From an uncultured Blautia sp. (GTDB lineage: Bacteria > Bacillota > Clostridia > Lachnospirales > Lachnospiraceae), in NCBI GenBank assembly GCA_945864225.1, contig CAMBAL010000018.1, positions 1 through 40,914 of the forward strand: a DNA stretch of 40,914 nucleotides. Direction: 5' to 3'. A program made the translations under genes and the position numbers. This document shows positions 15,879-23,541 of this stretch, in pieces (position 1 is the first letter of the stretch; the number at the start of each line of letters is the position of its first letter). The notes under the pieces are model-generated. The model ran no database searches. It was not told the origin of the DNA and saw only the letters and a program-made list of their open reading frames with translations.

Positions 15879-16805
15879 TTACTCAAGAAGACTGTTGTGA
15901 ACATACCCTGAAATACCATCATAACTGATCTGGATCCATTCACCTTCCTGGCCTGTTTTTTCGACCTCTGTTCCGGCAGAAAGAACATCAATAATTTCTG
16001 CTTCACTGTCCGCAGACTCTCTTACATTACATTCTTCTATTACCGTAAGCTTTGTACCATTTTCCGATACAGAAGATGACTGACCATCTTCTCCAAGTCC
16101 TTCAAGAAATTCCGCAAGTGCAGGATCCTCCTGCTGTGCTTTTTCATTTTCTGCCTGTACTTCTGCAATAAGCTCTGCCACATCCGCATCTTTCTGCATT
16201 TCATCCGTATAAGCAGTAATCTCTGCATCCTGCAGAGCGCCCCCATCAATTTTCAGTTTGCCTTCACTGTCCGTTTCCACATAAAACTGACTCAATGCAG
16301 GCACCGGTGTATCAATTCCCTTACACATGTATTGAAAAACAGCATATACTACATAAGAATCTTCTGTCAATCCCTTTTTACTGTAGACATTCTTAACTTC
16401 ATACCCTTCAATGTAATCTTTGGAATTGGTAATTCTGGCTTCATCTGACGGTGACAGATCATACTCCAGAGTTCTGAGTGTGGCAATATCTTTCTCCCCA
16501 AGAGCCTTGTAATAGCTCTTAATCAATGCAGTCATTTCTGCATTATTTTTTTCCATGGGATTGGTATCTTCTTTCTTCCCGTCGTTTGTCTCCCCATCAT
16601 CTTCCGGAGAAGAAGGAACATTTCCCTGGTCGTTGTTCTCCGCTGACAGCTGTCCGGCTTCCTGCTGCTTTGATTCGGAATTCCCCTTATTGCTTCCGAC
16701 GCATGCACGAAAACCCAGAATAGCCACAGCAACGATTAACAGAATTGCTCCGCCAAGCATAAAATAGCGAAGGTTATCTGATAACCATTCTCTGAAATTA
16801 TCCAA
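15879..16805 (-). CDS. Membrane-anchored protein with NTF2-like and SH3b domains
   Basis: A 308-residue protein of unknown function. Residues 14-35 form a membrane anchor, followed by a low-complexity Asn/Glu/Asp/Gly linker, a segment that looks like an NTF2-like/DUF4878 fold (about 85-190), an acidic helix, and a bacterial SH3 domain (about 245-305; CNVRES, GEWIQISYDGISGYVH). SH3b domains usually bind cell wall. The open frame runs back into a tRNA gene, so its first Met (16889) is impossible. The TTG at 16803-16805 is the real start: it has AAGGAGG 8 bases upstream and begins MDNFREWLSD just before the anchor. It probably shares the promoter of the tRNA. Confidence 0.82.
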   Translation of the reverse strand: MDNFREWLSDNLRYFMLGGAILLIVAVAILGFRACVGSNKGNSESKQQEAGQLSAENNDQGNVPSSPEDDGETNDGKKEDTNPMEKNNAEMTALIKSYYKALGEKDIATLRTLEYDLSPSDEARITNSKDYIEGYEVKNVYSKKGLTEDSYVVYAVFQYMCKGIDTPVPALSQFYVETDSEGKLKIDGGALQDAEITAYTDEMQKDADVAELIAEVQAENEKAQQEDPALAEFLEGLGEDGQSSSVSENGTKLTVIEECNVRESADSEAEIIDVLSAGTEVEKTGQEGEWIQISYDGISGYVHNSLLE

Positions 16806-16833
16806 GTTCTTGTCCTCCTTATAATACAACACG

Positions 16834-16856
16834 CCGGAACGGAAGACCCGTTCCGG
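16834..16856 (-). terminator. Hairpin directly after tRNA-Arg
   Basis: A perfect 9-bp G+C stem (16834-16842 with 16848-16856, 5-base loop) begins 4 bases after the tRNA 3' end. The T-rich tail is modest, so it may only partly stop transcription and let the SH3b gene be read, or serve in tRNA 3' processing. Confidence 0.65.
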
Positions 16857-16860
16857 ACAA

Positions 16861-16932
16861 TACACCTGAAGGGAATCGAACCCCCGCACATGGTACCGGA
16901 AACCACTGCTCTATCCACTGAGCTACAGGTGC
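16861..16932 (-). tRNA. tRNA-Arg (CCG anticodon)
   Basis: A 72-base cloverleaf: acceptor GCACCTG pairs with CAGGTGT (first pair G-U), D-arm GCTC/GAGC, anticodon stem GTGGT/ACCAT with loop TTCCGGT giving anticodon CCG, a 4-base variable loop and a T-arm with TTCGATT loop. The discriminator is A. CCA is not encoded. It reads the arginine codon CGG. Confidence 0.95.
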
Positions 16933-16961
16933 ATATTAATTGGTAATCCCAAGACTTTTAT

Positions 16962-16990
16962 ACTATAACACACTTTTTGGGATTTGTAAA
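16962..16990 (-). promoter_or_regulatory. Promoter of tRNA-Arg
   Basis: Minus-strand TTTACA (16985-16990), 17-base spacer and TATAGT (16962-16967), with a TG before the -10. It is about 30 bases upstream of the tRNA. Its -10 and spacer lie inside the right-hand copy of the inverted repeat. Confidence 0.75.
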
Positions 16991-17069
16991 GTTTTGTTTG
17001 ATTATTAAAATCCGGGGAAATCACTGAAAATAATGACTTTTCTAATTAACATCCCAAAAGTGTGTTATA
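16964..17069. repeat. Inverted repeat, 19-20 bp arms, flanking the tRNA promoter
   Basis: Arm 16964-16983 (TATAACACAC...GGGAT) and arm 17051-17069 (ATCCC...GTGTGTTATA) are reverse complements apart from one extra T. The 67 bases between them are A+T rich and non-coding. The left arm overlaps the tRNA promoter and the right arm ends 5 bases from the stop of the next gene. It could be the remnant of a small mobile element, a large terminator, or a recombination product. Confidence 0.75.
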
Positions 17070-17074
17070 AAAAA

Positions 17075-17917
17075 TTATTTTTTCTCTTCCCAGTCAAACC
17101 GATATACCACATATTCTTCTGTCTGCGCAATCGGTATACAGCCGACTTCTTTTAAATAGTCATGTTTCAGATTCAAGACAGATACAACCAGATAATCCGT
17201 TTTGGCAGCAATCAAAGCATCACAAAATATATCTTTGTCTACATCTTCATTATAATATACAACATCCATAATTGCTTTCTGTCTTTGATAACTGGCTTTT
17301 TCCGAATTTACTTTGATCACACCGGAACCTGCCCGATAAAGCACCGCATCCCGGTTCAGTACCAGAAAAAGTGAAGCATCGTACTGCCTTGCAGTAAAAT
17401 TCAATCCAATATCGAATACTACTCTCGGATTTTCTTTCTTACCATCTCCGTGAATCACCGAACAGACGGACCTGAGCTCATCAGGCACTTTATAAAGATT
17501 TTCCGCAGCAGTAAAATTTTGGGCAATTCCCTGCATAGGTGTTCCGGAACATACAATAATTGCGGCCATCAGTAATGCGGCCACTATTTTCCCGGCTGTT
17601 TTTTTTCGAGAGCAAATAATTCGGACTGCATAATAGGCAATTCCCGGAATCACAGGAAGAATCCAGAAAAAGCGGTAATATTCGTCTTCGAAATTCATTT
17701 TCGGGATGACATACTTCACAAATAACGGATTATATACCGTTAACGCCAGAGAAAGTGCATAGCAGAGAAAAATACGCGCTGTCTGTTTTTTATGATAAAA
17801 TAAACTCCATAATATTCCACACAGAAATAAAATCGGAAACAGACAGCTGCCCCAGTATTCTTCTGCACAGACCCGCACAAACCGCAGACCTAATTCCTCA
17901 ATGCTGACTCCAGCCAT
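17075..17917 (-). CDS. Membrane protein of unknown function, probable partner of preceding gene
   Basis: A 280-residue protein that I do not recognise. Four to five membrane segments (about residues 24-40, 48-66, 84-102, 108-125) are followed by a soluble C-terminal domain of about 150 residues with alternating beta-type stretches. This layout resembles the C-terminal half of GT-C-type glycosyltransferase-like membrane proteins. The gene starts 12 bases after the stop of the upstream membrane protein gene and has AAGGAGGG 6 bases before its ATG. The two may be halves of what is one protein in relatives. Confidence 0.7.
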   Translation of the reverse strand: MAGVSIEELGLRFVRVCAEEYWGSCLFPILFLCGILWSLFYHKKQTARIFLCYALSLALTVYNPLFVKYVIPKMNFEDEYYRFFWILPVIPGIAYYAVRIICSRKKTAGKIVAALLMAAIIVCSGTPMQGIAQNFTAAENLYKVPDELRSVCSVIHGDGKKENPRVVFDIGLNFTARQYDASLFLVLNRDAVLYRAGSGVIKVNSEKASYQRQKAIMDVVYYNEDVDKDIFCDALIAAKTDYLVVSVLNLKHDYLKEVGCIPIAQTEEYVVYRFDWEEKK

Positions 17918-17929
17918 ACTTATCCCTCC

Positions 17930-18985
17930 TTATGATGCATGAAATACAAACCATCCGGTTTTTGTACCATAATACAGAAGAAAATACAGCACTTCCGGAA
18001 TCATACAAATACACAGCGGAATCACCTTTTTAACATTTTTACGCTGCCATAGCATCGGAAAAATACCTGCCGCTATGGCAGCCAGCAGAATAATCGAAGA
18101 CCCCGAAAAACATACCGCGCTCAAAGATGACAGAAAGAGCATAATCCACATATTTCTTTCCTCTTCCTTCCAGAACCAGATGCTGCAGTACAAAACTGCC
18201 GGTATCGCAATATTTGCAAGGAGTGATTTTCCTTCGTATGCTCTTGTAAAGAAAAACGTGCCTGAAGTATAAATGGTATTTGTAAACAACTGCAGCAGGC
18301 ATACAAAACATACCATCATGTCTGCTTTCTTTTTATTGTTATCAAACAGGCTCTTTCCGATCTGATAGATGATCAGATTGGCGACCAGTACATTCATAAC
18401 GGACATCACTGTTTTTGACTGTACAATCGGATGAATTCCTAAAAGTTCACACCAGACAGCGTTATGCATCGGATAACCTGAAAAAACATATCGTTCTTCA
18501 AATTCTTTCAAAAGGCTGCCGGTATATGGATTATAGCGGCACATCGTTCCCGTATAGACAGAAGTAGAGACTGTTCCGACATAATATGCTGCATCCGCAG
18601 TCGTATCCTGATACAAAGCCACAACCACGCATTGAAATACAATTACGGCTGCCGCCAGAAGAAGCATCCAGGAATGCTCCTTCCAGACTTCTGAAATCTT
18701 AAGACATTGAGCTGCCCACTGTTTCCTCATCAATACTGTACCGATACCCCAAACAACGATAAGCAGTATTCCCCAGCAAACAGAAAAAGCATGTAAAGGT
18801 ACCCAAAGAAGAGTCATTGGCACAACGATAAGTTCAAATATGGAAAAATAAAGGAGATAGCCAAGGATCACTGCCATTGAAGAATCCTGTTTCATTTTCA
18901 GCGTTTTCATCAATACACTTCCAAAAACAAAAAACACCAAAAACTGAAGACAGAATCCGCATCCTGCTCTCATTAACTCTATCAT
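17930..18985 (-). CDS. Polytopic membrane protein, DUF6077-like
   Basis: A 351-residue protein with about nine hydrophobic segments, resembling the DUF6077 family of uncharacterised Firmicute membrane proteins. A loop after the fourth segment (about residues 130-190) carries TTADAAYYVGTVST and a conserved-looking acidic/aromatic region, which in GT-C-like proteins holds the active site; that comparison is an inference. The ATG at 18983-18985 is 7 bases after the molybdenum subunit stop, so it is in the hydroxylase operon by position. The longer frame to 19030 overlaps the hydroxylase gene and lacks a ribosome site. Confidence 0.72.
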   Translation of the reverse strand: MIELMRAGCGFCLQFLVFFVFGSVLMKTLKMKQDSSMAVILGYLLYFSIFELIVVPMTLLWVPLHAFSVCWGILLIVVWGIGTVLMRKQWAAQCLKISEVWKEHSWMLLLAAAVIVFQCVVVALYQDTTADAAYYVGTVSTSVYTGTMCRYNPYTGSLLKEFEERYVFSGYPMHNAVWCELLGIHPIVQSKTVMSVMNVLVANLIIYQIGKSLFDNNKKKADMMVCFVCLLQLFTNTIYTSGTFFFTRAYEGKSLLANIAIPAVLYCSIWFWKEEERNMWIMLFLSSLSAVCFSGSSIILLAAIAAGIFPMLWQRKNVKKVIPLCICMIPEVLYFLLYYGTKTGWFVFHAS

Positions 18986-18992
18986 AATCTGC

Positions 18993-21278
18993 TTATTCCC
19001 TTTCTTCCTGCTCCAGAATTCCCATCGCAATTTTTTCCGGTGTAATAGGAAGCTCTCTTGCTCTTACTCCTACTGCATTATAAATCGCATTGGCAATTGC
19101 CGGAGATGGCGTATCGATAACCAGTTCTCCGATCGATTTTGCCCCGAAAGGCCCTGTCTCTTCATAACTGCTGCGGAAATCCACACGTATGGAACCAATA
19201 TCCATTCTGCTTGGAATCTTATACTGCATAAAGGAATTATTACGGACAGCGCCCTTTTCGCTGTACTGTACATCTTCATACAGTGCCATGCCGATTCCCT
19301 GGGCAATTCCGCCCTCGGTCTGCACACGCGCCAGGTTCGGGTTGATCGGTGTTCCGCAGTCTGCAACTGCTACATAATCCAGCACCTTTACGCTTCCTGT
19401 TTCTTTATCGATCTCCACTTCAGCCATTCCCACCATATAAGGAGGCGGAGAAATCTGAGATGAATGCGATCTTGTCACCTGAAGTTCCTGGGTATTTCCG
19501 CAGGTACCTTTTACAGCAATCTCCCTGAGCGAAACTTTTTTATCACTGGAATATACATATTCTCCGTCAAAATCCACCTGAGCTTTTTCTGCATCCAGCA
19601 TAGCGGCGCCAAGCGCACAGATTTTTTCCCGCAGGGCTTCACACGCATGCATCACAGCAACACCGGTAGTATACGTTGTCGCGGATGCGTAAGAGCCGGA
19701 ATCATATGGAGAAATATCGGTATCCACACCGAACACAACAATATTTTCCATGGAAGTTTCCAGACATTCGGCAGCAATCTGAGCCATAATGGTATCACAG
19801 CCCGTACCCATATCGGTACATCCAAGCCCCAGTGTATAGGAACCGTCTTCATTCAGCTTCAGATCCGCACCGCCCACATCAACGCCTGCAATGGATGATC
19901 CCTGCATTGCCATCGCAACACCCACACCGCGCACCTTGCCGTTTCCCATATCGCGGCATGGATATTTGGCATCCCAGTCCATCATTTCTTTTGCCCGGAC
20001 CATACACTGATCCATGGCACAGCTTGTTGCATAAGGGCTGTCCGGATATCCCGGAAGCGGACCGCCTTCCAGAGGCATATTCAGTTCTCTGATTTTTACA
20101 GGATCCATATGCATCTGTGCTGCCAGTTCATTCACTGCAGATTCTACCGCAAAAATACCCTGTGTGGCACCATAACCGCGGTATGCTCCGGCAGCCTGCA
20201 TATTCGTATAGACCACATCGTAGGCAAACCGGTAAGCTTCCAGGTGACGGTAAAGAGCAATGGATTTATGCCCGCTCAGAGAAACTGTTGTCGGTCCATG
20301 CTCACCGTAAGCACCGGTGTTGGACAGAGAATACACATCCAGAACACGGACGATTCCATTTTCATCCGCTCCTGCACGAACACGAATTTCCATTTCATGC
20401 CGCGGAGAAGAACAGATCTGCGATTCATATCTGGAATAAACAAGCTTACATGGACGTCCTGTTTTCCAGGTCACAAATGCAGGATATACATCGGATACAG
20501 CAGTCTGTTTCGCACCGAATCCTCCGCCGATACGCGGCTTGATCACACGGATCTTCGATGAAGGAATATCCAGGGCTGTTCCCAGAATTCTCCTTACATG
20601 GAATGGGATCTGTGTCGATGAAACCACATTCAATCGTCCGAAATGGTCCATATAACAATAACTGCGGAATGTTTCCATCATTGCCTGCTGATTTGCTTTT
20701 GTATGATAAACCTGATCCACGGTATATTTGCACTGTGCCAGAAGTTCTTCCACATTTCCGGATTCTTCTGTATAGGAAGCACAGAGATTCCGTTTATTAT
20801 CTGCTCCCACAGGCACTTTGGATTCCCAGTTACCCTCCGGATGAACCAGAGTCTTATGATCCATGGCTGTATGAATATCAAGCACCGGTTCCTCTACACG
20901 ATACTTGACTTTAATACGCTTCAATGCCTTATCTACTGCAGCCTCTGTTTCTCCCGCAACGATTGCCACAGCATCTCCGACAAAACGCACATGCCGGTCC
21001 AGGATCAGACGGTCATAAGGACTCATTTCCGGATAAGTCTGTCCGGCAAGCGTAAAGCGTTTCTGAGGCACATCCTTGTATGTAAAAACACAGGCAATAC
21101 CGCTCACCTGCGCAGCGGTTCCTGTACGGATATCTTCGATCCATGCATTTGCATAGGGGCTTCTTAAAATTTTTACGATCAGGCAGTCTTTTGGAACAAG
21201 ATCATCTGTATATACCGGTTTTCCTGTTACAAGGGACATGGCGTCACTTTTCCGCACCGGCTGATTGACGTATTTCAT
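18993..21278 (-). CDS. Molybdenum hydroxylase, Mo-cofactor subunit (xanthine dehydrogenase family)
   Basis: A 761-residue catalytic subunit that binds the molybdopterin cofactor and hydroxylates an N-heterocycle or aldehyde. Hallmarks are GGGFGAKQ (cofactor contact), AYRGYGATQG (substrate-pocket Arg) and, near the C-terminus, GAKSIGE carrying the catalytic Glu. The ATG at 21276-21278 overlaps the stop of the iron-sulfur subunit (ATGA), has AAGGAGGGA upstream, and gives the expected start MKYVNQPVRKSDA; the frame reaches to 21467 but only as overlap. The substrate cannot be read from the sequence; xanthine or another purine is the commonest in this family. No maturation or Mo-transport genes are in the window. 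Confidence 0.92.
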   Translation of the reverse strand: MKYVNQPVRKSDAMSLVTGKPVYTDDLVPKDCLIVKILRSPYANAWIEDIRTGTAAQVSGIACVFTYKDVPQKRFTLAGQTYPEMSPYDRLILDRHVRFVGDAVAIVAGETEAAVDKALKRIKVKYRVEEPVLDIHTAMDHKTLVHPEGNWESKVPVGADNKRNLCASYTEESGNVEELLAQCKYTVDQVYHTKANQQAMMETFRSYCYMDHFGRLNVVSSTQIPFHVRRILGTALDIPSSKIRVIKPRIGGGFGAKQTAVSDVYPAFVTWKTGRPCKLVYSRYESQICSSPRHEMEIRVRAGADENGIVRVLDVYSLSNTGAYGEHGPTTVSLSGHKSIALYRHLEAYRFAYDVVYTNMQAAGAYRGYGATQGIFAVESAVNELAAQMHMDPVKIRELNMPLEGGPLPGYPDSPYATSCAMDQCMVRAKEMMDWDAKYPCRDMGNGKVRGVGVAMAMQGSSIAGVDVGGADLKLNEDGSYTLGLGCTDMGTGCDTIMAQIAAECLETSMENIVVFGVDTDISPYDSGSYASATTYTTGVAVMHACEALREKICALGAAMLDAEKAQVDFDGEYVYSSDKKVSLREIAVKGTCGNTQELQVTRSHSSQISPPPYMVGMAEVEIDKETGSVKVLDYVAVADCGTPINPNLARVQTEGGIAQGIGMALYEDVQYSEKGAVRNNSFMQYKIPSRMDIGSIRVDFRSSYEETGPFGAKSIGELVIDTPSPAIANAIYNAVGVRARELPITPEKIAMGILEQEERE

Positions 21279-21748
21279 TCTTCTCCCTCCTTCTGTGCTT
21301 TTTTGTACTGAAGGAACTTCAGAATACTTCTTGTCTGTCCCACAAATCCGGAACAGCGGCAAAGATTTCCGGACAGATATTCCCGGATTTCCTCTTCCGT
21401 AGGATCCGGAATTTCTTTCAGCATGGCAAAAACATTCATAATAAACCCGGGATTGCAGAAGCCGCACTGTTCTGCTCCTTCATCTGCAAGAAAGCTTCCA
21501 AATTCTTCCGCTTCTTTCTGCATTCCTTCCAGAGTAATGATTTTGTGTCCTTCTGCCCGAACCGCAAGAACACTGCAGGACAAAACCGGTTTTCCATCCA
21601 TAAGAACTGTACAGAGTCCGCAGTTGGCAGTTTCACAGCCTCTTTTTACACTGTAACAGCCTTTCTGGCGAAGAAAATCAAGAAGCAGGGTATCCGGTTC
21701 TGCTTCTCCGCTGACACAGACACCGTTCAGCCAAAAACTAATATTCAT
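21275..21748 (-). CDS. Molybdenum hydroxylase, 2Fe-2S subunit
   Basis: A 157-residue electron-transfer subunit with two [2Fe-2S] clusters. The plant-ferredoxin-type cluster is held by Cys38, Cys43, Cys46 and Cys58, the second by Cys95, Cys98, Cys130 and Cys132 (CGFC...CRC), which is the standard pattern of the family. Length is normal. It overlaps the FAD subunit gene by 11 bases and the Mo subunit by 4, which points to translational coupling in a fixed three-subunit complex. AGGAGG lies inside the end of the FAD gene. Confidence 0.95.
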   Translation of the reverse strand: MNISFWLNGVCVSGEAEPDTLLLDFLRQKGCYSVKRGCETANCGLCTVLMDGKPVLSCSVLAVRAEGHKIITLEGMQKEAEEFGSFLADEGAEQCGFCNPGFIMNVFAMLKEIPDPTEEEIREYLSGNLCRCSGFVGQTRSILKFLQYKKAQKEGEE

Positions 21749-22556
21749 TTTTCATTCCTCCTACTGCTTCCCATGCTCTTCTGGTCAATACCTTTACCAG
21801 AAGTTTCCTGTACTCTGCAGACGCACGCATATTTCCTCCGACAGGTACCTTCTGCGCTGCATACTCTGCAAAGGACCGGATTGCAGCTTCACGCTGCTTT
21901 TTGGTCATTTTCTTAAATCCCTTCATAATCCCGCGAGTATCTTCTACAATCATCGCCCGTCCCGGCCGGGCACCGATCACCGTAACAGCATCTTCTCCAA
22001 TAAGAGATGCCGCACATGTCAGCACCGGAAAATCGGTTTCCGAATTACGCTGACTGATATAGCTGCAAAATACCGGTGTTTTTTTCACAATAATATTTAC
22101 CAGAATATCTCTGTCTTTTTTCATGGAGGCAAATTCTGCCAGAGGAATGATTCCGCCCTGGTAAAGCTCTACCCAGGTATCCATAGCCAGAAACATGGTC
22201 AGTACATCGGAAAATCCATATCTTCCATAAATACTGCCTCCTACTGTCGCACAATTGCGAAACTGTACACCTACAATATGACGAAGGCTTTCCCTGACCG
22301 CTCCATGAGAAAAGGCATCCAGCGCAGGATTCACTTCCAGATCTCTGAGCGACGTCATACAGCCAATCACAAATTCTTCTTCCGTTTCCGAAATCGTATC
22401 CAGTCCCAGACCGGACAGATCAATGGCTGTGGAAACATTCCGATTTCCCATCTTCAGCCATACCATTCCGCCCAAAACACAGGCTGTTTTTTTCTGATTC
22501 AGTTCATAGGCCTCGGCAACGCTTTTTACTTTTATATAATTCCTGATTTTCAGCAT
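21738..22556 (-). CDS. Molybdenum hydroxylase, FAD subunit
   Basis: A 272-residue FAD-binding subunit that passes electrons from the iron-sulfur clusters to NAD or another acceptor. The segment QFRNCATVGGSIYGRYGFSD corresponds to the family's FAD pyrophosphate-binding motif, and ACVLGGMVWLKMG near residue 27 to the first FAD contact. Length is usual. It is the first gene of the operon; a good promoter is at 22578-22607 with the start codon about 15 bases after the predicted transcript start. AAGGA is 8 bases upstream of the ATG. Confidence 0.92.
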   Translation of the reverse strand: MLKIRNYIKVKSVAEAYELNQKKTACVLGGMVWLKMGNRNVSTAIDLSGLGLDTISETEEEFVIGCMTSLRDLEVNPALDAFSHGAVRESLRHIVGVQFRNCATVGGSIYGRYGFSDVLTMFLAMDTWVELYQGGIIPLAEFASMKKDRDILVNIIVKKTPVFCSYISQRNSETDFPVLTCAASLIGEDAVTVIGARPGRAMIVEDTRGIMKGFKKMTKKQREAAIRSFAEYAAQKVPVGGNMRASAEYRKLLVKVLTRRAWEAVGGMKNEY

Positions 22557-22577
22557 TCCGTTATCCTTTCTAAATGT

Positions 22578-22607
22578 ATTTTACAAATTTTTTCTGTCCT
22601 TTTACAA
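22578..22607 (-). promoter_or_regulatory. Promoter of molybdenum hydroxylase operon
   Basis: Minus-strand TTGTAA (22602-22607), 18-base spacer and TAAAAT (22578-22583). It lies just upstream of the FAD subunit gene, within the 3' part of a doubtful small frame. Confidence 0.6.
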
Positions 22608-22766
22608 AGGGCATAAAAATAGACATTTTCTTTTCAATTTTAACAGGAATCATCTCAAATTTCCAGTCTGTGATTTCAAAAACATATAAAAAATCCTGAA
22701 CACGGATATTTGCATCTGGTACATCAAAAAATATATCAATAATCAGGTGCTTTTTCTGTCTATTTG

Positions 22767-22775
22767 TGATATAAT
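22767..22775 (+). promoter_or_regulatory. Extended -10 promoter of cytidylate-kinase-like gene
   Basis: TGA-TATAAT with no clear -35. It leaves a leader of about 75 bases before the ATG. Confidence 0.45.
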
Positions 22776-22856
22776 ATAGATACAAAAGAAGGAAAATATG
22801 GTAATTATTCACAATGACAGAACCATACTCTGTATTCCAGGAAGGGAGGAATCCTT

Positions 22857-23444
22857 ATGAGTAAACGGATCATTACCATTAACCGCATGTTTGGAAGCGG
22901 TGGACGCGCGATTGGAAAGGCACTTGCAGAAGAACTTGATATTCATTTTTATGACAAGGAATTAATTGAACTGGCAAGCAAAGAAAAAAAGATTCCTTTT
23001 GATGAACTCGCCAAAGTAGACGAGAAAAAAGCCAACCAGTGGCTTTTCCCGGTAGACTACGAAGTGCAGATGAATCCGGAGTATCATTTTATTCCAATGA
23101 ATGATGTCCTCTACGAAGTGCAGCGTGATATCATCATCAATCTTGCAGATAAAGAAGACTGCGTCATCGTTGGAAGATGTGCCAATCATATCCTGAAAGA
23201 TAAAACTCTGAGCGTTTTCATTTATGCGCCTTTTGAGTACCGGGTAAAAACAGTTATGGAGAGAACCGGACGCGAGGAAAAAAGCGTACGCAAACTTGTC
23301 AGACGTATGGACAAAGAACGAAAAGCATATTACGAATACTTTACGGATTCCAGCTGGACCGATATGAAAGAATATGATCTCTGTATCGACAGCAGCCGTT
23401 TTACCACAGAACAGATTCTGAATGTTTTAAAAGGAAGCCTTTAA
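22857..23444 (+). CDS. Cytidylate kinase-like protein
   Basis: A 195-residue P-loop NTPase of the cytidylate-kinase-like family that is common in Firmicutes. The N-terminus ITINRMFGSGGRAIGKALA is the family's modified Walker A, in which the usual GKS/T is embedded as GRAIGK. VIVGRCANHIL and the lid region with several Arg (REEKSVRKLVRRMDKERK) follow. It is shorter than true CMP kinase, and the substrate is not established. The ATG has GGGAGGA at 22844-22850. It stands alone, with a promoter upstream and a terminator that overlaps its stop codon. Confidence 0.85.
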   Translation: MSKRIITINRMFGSGGRAIGKALAEELDIHFYDKELIELASKEKKIPFDELAKVDEKKANQWLFPVDYEVQMNPEYHFIPMNDVLYEVQRDIIINLADKEDCVIVGRCANHILKDKTLSVFIYAPFEYRVKTVMERTGREEKSVRKLVRRMDKERKAYYEYFTDSSWTDMKEYDLCIDSSRFTTEQILNVLKGSL

Positions 23445-23458
23445 CGGGCTTCCTTTTT
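23429..23458 (+). terminator. Terminator overlapping the stop codon
   Basis: An 11-bp stem (23429-23439 with 23447-23457) followed by T. The last codons and the TAA stop of the cytidylate-kinase-like gene are in the left arm and loop. Confidence 0.88.
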
Positions 23459-23472
23459 ATGAGATCTATTGC

Positions 23473-23513
23473 AAAAAAACACCACTGTGGGAGGATTCTG
23501 CAAAGGCAGGATC
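23473..23513 (-). terminator. Possible terminator after DUF362 gene
   Basis: An 8-bp stem (23494-23501 with 23506-23513, one G-U pair) is followed on the minus strand, after a small CCA/TGG stem, by a run of seven T. The stem is similar to the last hairpin of the element at 3852-3874. Confidence 0.5.
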
Positions 23514-23541
23514 TTTTTATATAATCTGCTCCATTCCCATA

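Larger units (their letters stand above)
22570..22812 (-). pseudogene. Doubtful 80-codon frame or gene remnant
   Basis: An open frame from a GTG at 22812 to 22570. The C-terminal 55 residues look protein-like (repeated Ile/Phe/Asp/Lys), but there is no ribosome site, the hydroxylase promoter lies in its 3' part and the opposite-strand promoter of the next gene lies in its 5' part. It may be a gene remnant or chance. Confidence 0.2.

Noticed and set aside
16806-16889. Longer N-terminus for the SH3b protein from the ATG at 16889
   Set aside because: That ATG is inside the tRNA-Arg gene and the frame crosses its terminator hairpin. The TTG at 16805 has a perfect ribosome site.
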